From Liolophura sinensis (lineage: Eukaryota > Mollusca > Polyplacophora > Chitonida > Chitonidae), in contig NC_088297.1 in assembly GCF_032854445.1 (NCBI RefSeq), positions 2,543,991 to 2,607,990 of the forward strand: a stretch of 64,000 nucleotides of DNA, in the 5' to 3' direction. The notes under the pieces are model-generated. The model saw nothing but the letters and a program-made list of their open reading frames with translations. It was not told the DNA's origin and ran no database searches. The position numbers were made by a program, and so were the translations under genes. Positions 36,801 to 48,800 of this stretch are shown one piece after another. The number at the start of each line of letters is the position of its first letter. The stretch's first letter is position 1.

Positions 36801-39800
36801 TTGATTTTTGTAAATAGTGCTGCGCAAAGCAGCTGCATGTAACTTGGCACATCCCTGATCAGTTAACCCCTTACGATCTGCACTGTGAAACTCTCATTTG
36901 GACACCTACGTGCACATATAAACGTTGATGTCTATGAATGCGATTTAATCCCCATTCTACCAAGAGAACGCTGTGATTTTGAATTTATAATGTTTAAGAT
37001 TTCGTATGTATCTTGTGTATTTGATTGAACAGTTACATGTAGGATTGCCTTTGGTTAGAATTTGACAAGTCTAGCCTGTCCTTTACAAGCAAGTCAGCAC
37101 ATCTCTTGGCCTTTACTGTCATGCTGCAGCATTTTCTGTTAAGTGTAAATGACTTCATCACAATTTTTTGTTACATTTATTTGTAATGTCAGGTCATTTC
37201 ATAGAGCATATCAGGGCCTCCATGGTTGAAGTGGTTAGCAGTGCGACACAATGCAGTCGCTGTGAGTTCAAGTCCAGCTCATGCTGGCTTCCTCTTTGGC
37301 CATGCCTGGGAAGGTCTGCCAGCAACCTGCGGATGGTTTTGGTTTTTCCCCCGGGTTCTGCCCAGTTTCCTCACACAATAATGCTGGCTGCCATGGTATA
37401 AGTGAAATATTCTTGAGAACGACATATAACACCAGTCAAATAAATAAATTAATTAATAATTTAGGTCATATCTGAGGAGGACTTTCAATAGCATATTTCT
37501 TGAAAATGCTCAACATCAGAAATCAGCTAAAGAAATCAGCAAGGGAAATAAATTTTCGATGGAATAAAAAAGATAATCAGAATGGAGAGTAGTGCATCAA
37601 CAACGGAAGTGTGATAGTTGGCAGAGAAATACTGGTATAAAATGGTAACCATTGAAATTCGACCTACATGCATTGTTTATTTATCCAGTCACGGTTCTAA
37701 TTGTTTATGTGCATATAGATGTTCAGGTAGTATGACATGTGAGTCTTGACAACTCCCATGGCTTAAAGAGAATTAAATGTAGGTAAACAATGCAGTGGTG
37801 TTTATACTAACAATTTACTTGGCATTGGTCAAGAAATTAAGGCAAAAACTTAAGTCTTGAAATTGATATAATTCTGTTTTTATCTACTTCGCTGGGATTG
37901 AAAAGATTGAGTGAGTTATTCTACATGATTGGTCATTTCTCTCTCCCTCAGGCAGAGTTGCCCGCGCAGGCCGCAGTGGTGTGGCATATTCGCTTGTCTC
38001 CCCAGACGAGGCACCATTCCTCATTGATTTACATCTGTTCCTGGGAAGACCACTGAAAATTGTGACATCAGATAAGAAATTAGAAGGTAAATGTTTTAAT
38101 AAAAATCATTTTTAGTTTGCCTGTACAAACCATGTGTAAGGTGAGTTATTTTAGAGTAGGGAGTCTGGTACAGACGGTTGCTATGCTGAAAAATATATAA
38201 ATGAAATACAACATAAACTGTCTATTTTACCTCCTGCTCAGATAAGTACAGTCGACACGTTTACCTGTGAGTGTGACGTCGCCTGGTGCAGACCCGAAAC
38301 TGGATGATTTAGTTCACTGAACCAGTTCAGAGCATTCAATACATGGGATGGTCTGCAAGCAACCTTATGAGTTTCCTTCTGGTTCTAACCGAGATTGCTC
38401 TGACGTTAGGCTTGGCAAAATTTTGTTCTGCCAAGGATGACCCCAAACCAAGGTCAGAGTGCACTCCATTTGAAAACCTGATACAGTTGCCGTGATAGTT
38501 TGTCAGAGTGTTGGGAACAAAAATTACAAATCAAATATTTCTCCAGGGCCTGAAGTTTTTATACATTTGTGTTCTTGATGTTTTCGTCTGTTGATTAATC
38601 GCAAGCAACATGTGGATCGCTTATTTCCTAGGGCGCAACATATATGACAGGGAGGCTGTGGGGAGGTGGAGGGGGTGCCTCAGTTGATTAGCTTGCTAAC
38701 GCAGCATAACGACCCAGAAACCTTTCAGCAATGAGGTCGCTGTTAATGCATCTTATGCTAGCTTCCTCTTCGTTCGTGGGAAAGTCTGTCAGCAGCCTGC
38801 GGATGGTCATGGGTTTCCTCAGGCCTCTGCCGGGTTTCCTCCCACCATATCGCTGACCGCTATCATATATGGGAAATATTCTTGAGTACGCCGTAAAACA
38901 CCAATCAAATAAATAAATACATGTTTGTCAATGTTTGTCACGCCGCATGTGACTGCATTATGTTTTTAAATGACGCTCACTCTGACGTTGGGTTGTTACT
39001 ATCCTTGGCCAAACACAATTTGTTCCAATCCTAATGTCAGAGCCAACTCGGACTAATATTAAAGTAAAAAATATTTGAATACTGTGTAAAAATAAAACAT
39101 GTATGTTTTATCTTTCTCCCTAGATACAGATGGTTGCTATGGACAGGTTCCCCAGTCTGTGATAGATGAACAGAATCAACACATCCTACTGTGGACACAA
39201 GCCTCTACAGATCTGGTGGGTAGAAAGACAGTGTGCAATACTTCACAGTTTTCTCCCCAAGTTTGCTGAAAACTTTTTTAAGAGCCAAACTTACCCCTCG
39301 CGCATTTTATAGCCAATTGCTGATTGTCGTCGAACTGTTTGCCGCCGTACGTGGCAAGGTCTGCCAGCAACCTGCAGATGGTTGTGGGTTTCCCCGGGCT
39401 CTGCCTGGTTTCCACCAACCATAATGCTGGCCGCCGTCGTATAAGTGAAATATTCTTGAGCACAGTGTAAAACACCAATCAAATAAATAAATAAATAAAA
39501 CTGTTTACCAGTGTGGAGAAAAGTCATCACAATATAAGTTAAACCACTCAGGTAGTGACTTCATATTAGGTACACAGGTTCTTATTGTTGTGAACTGGGT
39601 TGTTACCATGGCAACTGACTACAAATGGAAAGTTTTTTGAATGATGTGAGCTCTGTAATATCCCAACCTATTACAGGATCCTATTTATTTATTTATGATG
39701 ATCTAACTGTCATCATACAAGTGGAAAGGAATATTCTTGTGAACTGACTTTAATATAAACATCAGTTATTCAATGAATCACTTACGCATATGAGGATGAA

Positions 39801-42800
39801 GTGCTGCCAGTGGATGGATCCACCACATCGGATGTCCACAGTTTAAGCATATTTATAATTAGATTTTGGAGACAAAATTACACTGGATTGGACAATTTCA
39901 GGGCCTCACGAAAGGTATAATTTTATCAGTCTTCACAGAACATTTGCCATCAGAATATGCGTGAATAAACATCTTGCAGGTTGAAGAACTAAAGTAACTC
40001 CAAAGCTATAGTCAGTGGCTGTTAAGCTAGAAATGGATGCCATGTCTTTTTGGCACTCTATGAATTCATGCTTTCAACATGAATGTGCCCAGTAGAGCAA
40101 ACTTCTGGGCGGAAATGGGTGTGATAATGGTACAGACTGTATTAAATTGGTGTGATAATGGTACAGACTGTTTTAAATTGGTGAGATAATGGTACAGACT
40201 GTATTAAATTGGTGTGATAATGGTACAGACTGTATTAAATTGGTGTGATAATGGTACAGACTGTATTAAATTGGTGTGATAATGGTACAGACTGTTTCAA
40301 ATTGGTGTGATAATGGTACAGACTGTATTAAATTGGTGAGATAATGGTACAGACTGTATTAAATTGGTGTGATAATGGTACAGACTGTATTAAATTGGTG
40401 TGATAATGGTACAGACTGTATTAAATTGGTGAGATAATGGTACAGACTGTATTAAATTGGTGAGATAATGGTACAGACTGTATTAAATTGGTGAGATAAT
40501 GGTACAGACTGTATTAAATTGGTGAGATAATGGTACAGACTGTATTAAATTGGTGTGATAATGGTACAGACTGTATTAAATTGGTGTGATAATGGTACAG
40601 ACTGTATTAAATTGGTGTGATAATGGTACAGACTGTATTAAATTGGTGTGATAAAGGTACAGACTGTATTAAATTGGTGTGATAATGGTACAGACTGTAT
40701 TAAATTGGTGTGATAATGGTACAGACTGTATTAAATTGGTGTGATAATGGTACAGACTGTATTAAATTGGTGTGATAAAGGTACAGACTGTTTCAAATTG
40801 GTGAGATAATGGTACAGACTGTATTCAACTTCAAAAAGGAAATTTGTGCTACACATATGTACTTGTATTGAAAAATGTGATGAACTGTTCTCGATGTTGT
40901 ATTTGATGATTGCAGCAAAACATGAAGAGAGTTTGCTCAAACGCCTACAAGCAGTATGTCAGGTCAAGGCCGGCACCATCTGTCGAATCAGTCAAGCGGT
41001 GCAAGGAGATGGTGCGAGACCAGGTGGCAATGGGAATACATCCGATATTTGGTGGGTGAAACATATTACTCAAGTCCTTGAAATCCTTGAAAGGTCCTGA
41101 AGTTTCTTGAAAGACTTTCAGTACGGTGCTGAAAGAGTTTATCTCAGGATAAATTCGTGGAGGATTTTTTTTTATTTTTCAAAAGTTTAAATGTCACATT
41201 GTGATAGGATTATCTTTGAAATGGACAGCTACAGGAGCTGAGTGCAACAGTACCAGTTATTCTCAATATGAAGTTTGAATTTAAGCTGATCGTTTTTGAA
41301 AGGGTCGGCAAGAGAACGAAGGAAAATAAGCCCTTGGAAATCCTCCAAAAAAAAATATTTCCTTTCATTTGTGCTGTTTATGGGAACCCTGGTCACATAC
41401 ATTTGTATTTCCTGAACACGTCAGTTTCAGGGTTCTCACAGCGGAAATACAGAGGAAGTTGTCCTAAATACTCACCATATATAAATAAAGAAAAATATTA
41501 ACGACAAACATTTACAAATAAATATTCACATTTCACTATATTTTCAATTTATATGAAATTTGCATAATTTTTATGCTTTCACTGCCTTTTAACTGTTGAT
41601 GTTTACAAATAATAACACATAGTTATTCAACAAGTTACCTGTCATTTGTAGAAAAGTATATGGCAATGATGTAATCTTAGCTTAACTATTTGTACAAGTT
41701 TTGTATTTTTTGCTTTTTGGATATGTTTTTTATCTGTTTATTATTACATACATATATACAGCGTACATTTATTTGTGTATAATTTCAGGCAATGTTGACC
41801 AAGAAACAGAGGAAGAGAGATTAAAGCTGCTAAATGCCATGAAAACCTACAAACCTGTTGCGGTATGAAAACCTCATATATTGTGAACTACATTAACTCC
41901 TCGACCTTTTCGCATGTGAAAGAGCAACTTTCAGTGCAATTTGTGCACATTTTAAAGTTTGTTTTGGCAACAAAACTACTTTGGTTGGATTGGCCAATAT
42001 TCGGGTCTGCACCTAAAGTATAATTTTGTCAGTCGACACAGAATAAAGCTGTCAGAACATGCTTGAATAAACACCTAGGAAACTTGTGAATTGGTCCGCT
42101 ACTTTTGTTGCTATGTCCCCTTGCAAAAGATCTACATCTTCATGCTAGTCCTGTCAGCTCATGGTTAGTGTTTTGCATAAAATACTTTCAAAAAAACCCT
42201 TACAGGAAAAAAAGAGAAGATAGTTTTGAGGACGAGATACACAACACTCATCCGAATTTCATATTTACACTTCCTTTAGTTGATGCATCATACCAGAAAA
42301 TTGCACACATATTTTCCGTGCCCAAAATATGGGTTGTGCTACTCTGTGCTATGGCTTTTTCTGTCATCGGTTTTGTCTGTCTGTAAACTCTGTCTGTAAA
42401 GTCTACCGAAATCTTAGATTCCATGATTCACTTTGGAGATGTGTAAAATTTATTCATGTTTTGTCTACCACAAGAGGCAAAGCTTATTTAATATGACTCC
42501 AGTGAACAAAAAATTTTTGAAGTTATCTCCCCTGGCCATATAGTGATACACTGTATTGGTCTTTCATGTCAATACACTATAAATTTATTCGATTTAGAAG
42601 TGGATATAGGGCAACCCTGTGAACTTCAATAATTTTAAATTTCTTAAAATGAAAGTCCTCATAAAATCCAATAAAAAAAACGGACAATATTTGGAGACGG
42701 TATTGCAACAACTAATCAGAGCGATGTACCCAAAGTGATTAGCCAAGTTTATACCTCTGGCTTCGGTGTTATGTTTGTTTTCACAGACAATATTTGAGAT

Positions 42801-45800
42801 AAACTCAACGACAAAAAACAAAGCCATGGTTGTGATGAAACAAAAGAGGAGCTTCCATGGAGGTACCATAGTTTCCAATACCAAACGGGTGATGGAAAAA
42901 CGAGAATCTGACAACAAAGCGGAGAGTGAGGAGTCCACTTCACTGGTTCAGAGTACGCAGGATGATGTTCAGGTTAGACTAACGTAGATTTCTACGAATT
43001 TGTCCTGTTTTACACCAGTTCCTAATTACAATGCTCTATAATGAAATGAAATGACTTTTCAGATACACAAATATCATTTCGTTGTAAATTTTTTGTTTTC
43101 TTGTGATGCAATGGTGGGTTAGTAAATTGGACACCTGGATTCAAATTTTTTTTTTACTTTTTAATTTTTATTGTTCTCTGGTACTTGGAGAAGGTCTGTC
43201 AGCAACCTGCAGATGGTTGTGGGTTTCCCCTTCGGGTTCTGCCCGGCTTCCTCCCACCATAAGGCAGACCACCGTCGTAAATGTGAAATATTCTTGAGTA
43301 CGGCATGAAACACCAATCAAATAAATAAATTAAATGCTTATCCACTGTTACATTGTGCTGTTGATCGCTCATTAAAGTCCCTCTAAGATAATTCTTCACA
43401 ATCAAATAATGATATGTTTTGAAAGACATGTGGATTAACAATTCTACAATGTCGGTTTCTTGGTTCTAATATGTCCTTGGTACGAGTGACGTTGAACTCT
43501 GCTCATTGATTCAGTCATTCAATCCTATGTGAGAAGGTCTGCCAGCATCCTGTGAATGGTTGTGGGTGTCCCCAAGGCATGGTCCCAAACCAGCCAAATC
43601 TCACCATAATGCTGGCTGCCGTCATGTAAGCAGAACATTCCTGAAAATGTTTTAAAACACCAATGTCCGATAAATTGATTCAGTTTGGAATGCTTGGATA
43701 TTTATTTATTTATATTTGTTACAGACTACCTTTTCCACAGTCATTGTGTCCAAAAAATATCATGACTCTGACTCGAGTGAAAAACGAGGCAAGAAACAGA
43801 GACGAATACAGGTCAAGGATGAGGAGAATTACCTGAGTTACAGACCCTCGGATTTCCAAAGTGAAAAAGGGTGAGGTTTTCTCCATTAGTATTGCTATCT
43901 CACAGGTTTTGAGCTTGTGTTGCTAGGCTTCTCGGTTGTTCAAGAAACTGTTATGTATTTGTAGATCTTTATGTAGAAACACATGTAACTGGCAAACAAG
44001 TTAAGTTATGGCGTTAGAATCTGACTCACTTGAAAGGGTTGCAGTTTTGGTTCAACTGCCCACTTAGACATTTTTGTTGGCAAGCAGGTTTTTGTAATTT
44101 TCTCGTGGTTTTTATCAGTAAACTACCTCTGGTGTCTTATTCCTTACATAATATAGCTCGCATCAGACAAGATCCTCCACTTTCCTTTGATCAGCAACAG
44201 CCATTTAGAGGACCTGGACATTCTAATATCCTACAGCTGATGTCTGTGGTCTAGGTTATCTCCCTTTGTCCGATTCACATCTGTACTGAATTGATGGGCT
44301 TTTTGTAGGATAAATTCTAATGCCTTGCCCAAAGTGAGGGTCACTGACACTATATATTTCTGTATCCTATCACTTAGTAACCATGCAACTGTAAAAGTGC
44401 TATATTCAGAAAGTGTAATCCCTATTAACAATAATACTGTTACTTAATCCACTTTCAAAATAACTCCTGGGGGCCTCCGTGGCTCAGTTGATTAGCACGC
44501 TTGGGCAGCGTAATGACCGAGGAGCCTCTCACCAATGCGGTCGCTGTGAGTTCAAGTCCAGCTCAAGTTGGCTTCCTCTCCGGCTGTAAGTGAGAAAGTC
44601 TGACAGCATGACCTGCGGATGGTCGTGGGTTTGCCCCGGGCTCTGCCCGCTTTCCTCCCACCATAATGCTGGCCGCCGTCGTATAAGTGAAATATTCTTG
44701 AGTACGGCGTAAAACACCAATCAAATAAATAAATAAAATAAATGACACCTGTACGCATCTGATATATTCACCTAAGGGAGTGATGTCATTTGTGATCATC
44801 AGAGGGGTAATGCATGTTTGCTGTAAAGTCTACCGGTCAACTACAGGTACCTCCTATTTTTGTGGGAGGCCTGTTGGTCGAGTGGTCTAGACAGTTGACA
44901 TGTATTGCTGGCGATTTGGTGCCTGACTCTGACGTCGCTGGTTCGAAACCCACGATGGTAACAGCCAAATTTCAGCACTAGAATCTGTGCTATGTTCAGA
45001 AAGTGTAATCCCTGTTAACAATAATACTGTCACTAGTAATTTGTAAGTAATTTTTGGAATGCAATTAAAGGCCACAGAGCATTTCAGTTTTATTTTGTGA
45101 AGTTATAAAAATATGAACATTCTAACTGTCTGTGTGGTGTTTAAATTCTTGATTACTTTTGGACAGGTTGAGTTTGGGGGGCAGTTTTGAGCAGCAGGTG
45201 ACTGGAGCAGTCTTAGATCTTACCGGGGATGAATCCAAATCCATGAGTAGTGCAGCAAACCAGCTTAAATGGCAAGTACAGTACTCTAAAGCTTTGAGAA
45301 ACCCTTGATTGCTCCTTAATGTATTTGGCATTGTGCTTGATGCACAGGTTCAAATCCAGCTCTGGCATGTTTCGCTTCGGGTTTTAGTCAGGAGGTTTGT
45401 CAGGTGACTGGCAGTGGTGATTTCCTTCAGGCACTTCGATTTACGCCTGGGCCTCTGTGGCTCAGTTGGTTAGCGCGCTACCGCAGGGTAATAACCCAGG
45501 GGCCTCTAATCAACGCGGTCGCTGTGAGTTCAAGTCCAGCTCAAGCTCGCTTCCTCTCCGGCCGTATGGGGGAAGGTCTGGCTGCAAAATGCGGATGGTT
45601 GTGGGTTTCCCCCGGGCTCTGCCCGGTTTCCTCCCACCATAATGCTGGCCGCCGTCGTATAAGCGAAATATTCTAGAGTATAATTCAAATAGATCAATTC
45701 ACGCCACCACAGCCTGACCACCTGACCACTGTCTTATATGTAAAGTATTCCCTGATATGGGCAAGCGCCAGTCATTTTGAAATTAAAATTAAATTTCAAA

Positions 45801-48800
45801 AAAATTCCCAAATCTGATTGTAAGTTTTTTGCTAATTAATAGTTTTCTTGATTCTGTTCATTGTTTTTTTTTTTTTGTACAATACAATGTAACTGCCTCA
45901 AATATTCTCCTGTTTTGATAAAAATTTTGTGTGCAGTTTAATTTTTGATAGATACATATGTAGAAATGTGTCGCACCTTACATTGTTCCATTTCCATGGT
46001 TACCATGGTAACCAAATTTGAATCTTCAGTTTTAATTTTCTGTAGGATGCATTTACATTTACCTACACATGGATACCATCGTGCTGTGGTCACCAGATAG
46101 CTAATACCTACTCTATATCTACCGTCTACTAAAGTAATGATGTATTTTTCTTTGTGAATATTTTGTGGGTATTTTTCTGTGGTTTTTCCCCCCATTTCTG
46201 TGCCAGTGTAATGTGCATATATTCTTGCATCTGAAGTTTGTGTTAATATACTGAAACTGAAAAACTGTGTTCTGTTTCTTTTTCGAACAGGGACAGAAGA
46301 AAGAAGAAATATGTCAGAGTGGGAGCTGGGCAAGACCCAAAGAATCGCAAGATTCAGACAGAAAGTGGAGCGTGGATTCCAGCGTCTTACAGATCCAACG
46401 TATATCCTTTTGTGAATTTTGTAATGGTTTTTTTCCAATAGTTCAGACACGCTAGGTGCTGTGTGGGGAGTTTGAGTTTTCCACTTTTTCCAAACACCTG
46501 GTAGCCAGAAGAGCGAGTGCTTGGGGTTTAACGTCGTACAATTTTTCAGTCATATGACGACGAAGCAATCCTTAGAGTGCATGAAATGCACCTCCTTGTT
46601 GCAGGACGGATTTCCACTGCTCTTTTTATGTACTGCTTCACTGAGATGACTTACCGAGCAAGTAAGCCGCACTGCTCAAGCCATTATACTGATACGGGTC
46701 AACCAGTCGTCGCACTCTCCCCTTCATGCTGTAAGCCAAACGAGGGAGTTACAACTTCCTCTTTTAAGGTGTTAGTTGTGACTCGACCCAGGATTGATCC
46801 TGGATCTACCAGGGACGGTACTCTACTAACGGTGCTGTCGGGGCCGGTGGTAGCCATAAGAGCTTGTAGGACTAGTGGAGTTGCCTTACGTGAAGGTCTT
46901 CTGATTTGCCTTCAGCCATGTCCATCCAGTGTTCTTTTACATTTTTCTGTTTTGAAAAGTTTGTCAATTCTGGTATTTTTCCTTAAGTCTGCATTTTTTA
47001 AGCAGCATATTTTGCTTGATTCTCATTGATTCATCCACCTTATAAAACCACCTAAGACCCTTTTATTTTTTGAAGTTTATTAATTTCCTTATAGAAAACC
47101 TTAAGTGTTACCATCAAAACAATCATTTTATGCTCCAAACATACATGTACATATATTTGTATAAGGTAATTATATCTTTTTACATACCAAACTTGAAGTG
47201 AAATATCTGTTTCGGGGTGGTAGATCCAGGGTCAATCCTGGGTCGAGTCACACCTAAGACCTTAAAAGAGGAAGTTGTAACTTCCTCTCTGGGTGTTCAG
47301 CATGGAGGGGATAGTGCAACTACTGGTTGACCCGTATCAGTATAATGGCTCGGGCGGGGCGGCTTACTTGCCTTCAGTAAGGCGTCTCAGTGAAGCAGCA
47401 CTAGATAAAAGAGCGATGGAAACCTATCCTGCAACAAGGAGGCACATTACATGCATTCTAAGGATTCCTTCATTGTCATCTGACTGAAAAATTGTTAAAC
47501 CCCAAGCACTCACTCACTCGTTTAAGTGAAAAACAACGCATTATTTGCTCTAGGTTGGGTTGTTTTTTTTTTTAACACTCCTATTTTCTCTACCCTTGGA
47601 ACTGATATTGTACATGCACATGTGTATTTTTTTATATCTGCATGAACTGCTTCAGAAAACTTGAAGCCAACCCGTACTAAAGATGAACTGCCTATTTCCT
47701 CAACAAAGTTAATAACAAATGTTATAACACAGTTTTGAAAAATTGAGTTCAGAAAAATCTCACCTTGAATTCCATGTGTCCAGTGTTAACATTTCCTTAG
47801 TAGTTCATCTGTACTGTTATTTATTTATTCGCTTTTGTTTTTTATTCTTCACATGTAAAGATCTTGTCTTGAACGTCAAATCTATGTGTATTTCCTTAAC
47901 ACTCTATACTTACAAAGATTGGTTAAACAAGAACAAGATGGCGGATGGCGGCGGCGATGATAGCGACAAGGAAGACAACTCTGCGCATAACAGGTTCTCG
48001 GCGTCAGGAACCACGAACAGGCAGAAGCGATGTGAGTGACGCTTTCTGATCACTTTTGTTATCTAATTTTACATCAGTGCTCTTTATTGGGGACCTAACT
48101 GGTCTGAATGTTGGACCGTGTAGACCATGAAAGGTGTCACGGACGTTACAAACTTTTGATTCTAAATCACTAGTCAGCTTTACTAGGGTGAAACTAAAAT
48201 TCTAAAAACTCCTGCCACAGAAAAAAAAAATGACTATTCTGTTTCACAAAAGTAAAACTGTCTGAATCATAGCCGGTTTACCATAGCTGGGTTTGTGGCC
48301 ACACTGCAGCAGTCTGATTTTATGGTCATTGTTAAATTGGCGTCAAAATACACGTATAAATGAATTAAAAAGTACTTTGTACAAGTAACGCAGAAAGATA
48401 TTTATTCTACGTTTTTGCAAACGAAGGGCGATAACTCGACGCGAAATAACAATACAGGATGTGATTTGGTAGTTTGTGAGCTTTAAAAACTTTCAAAAAA
48501 CGGGAATGGTAACATCATTAAAGCCGAATTTGTTTCGTGATTAAGGATTTCGAATTTGGACGTGATTTAGGATTCTGGTTTTTTATTTCAAAATCTCGGA
48601 CAAGAAAGTTTTAGACCATAGTCCATATCCAAATATTTTCTTTGTGAAACGTGTTAGACAAAATTGTTGGCGAGTTCGCCGTCTAAGCTTAGCCTTTCTT
48701 GTGGAATGGGCCACAGTGATCTCCCCTTTGGCGCCTACTTTTTACCTCTTTGACTATATACTAAGCCTACTACTGACACGGATCTCTAGGTGTATCTTTT

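Larger units (their letters stand above)
46402..47909 (+). other. U12-type AT-AC intron of DDX54
   Basis: Donor ATATCCTTTT, branch site TTCCTTAAC at 47892-47900 and acceptor AC at 47908-47909, ten bases past the branch A. Joining here gives SYRSNVYKDW, the same length as human SYKRDLYQKW; no GT-AG pair does. The intron also hosts two SINE-B copies. Confidence 0.95.

Noticed and set aside
40113-40825. CRISPR-like array
   Set aside because: Units are directly adjacent without unique spacers, in an intron of a eukaryotic gene.
42105-42386. 93-codon frame ending in a hydrophobic segment
   Set aside because: Lies inside DDX54 intron 14 with no splice sites, homology or upstream regulatory signal.
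44469-44560. tRNA gene
   Set aside because: A and B boxes belong to a SINE head; no acceptor stem or anticodon arm can be folded, and many copies share the same defects.
46399-46401. GT donor (AAC/GTATAT) for exon 18
   Set aside because: No GT-AG acceptor gives the conserved length; the U12 AT-AC signals two bases later fit fully.
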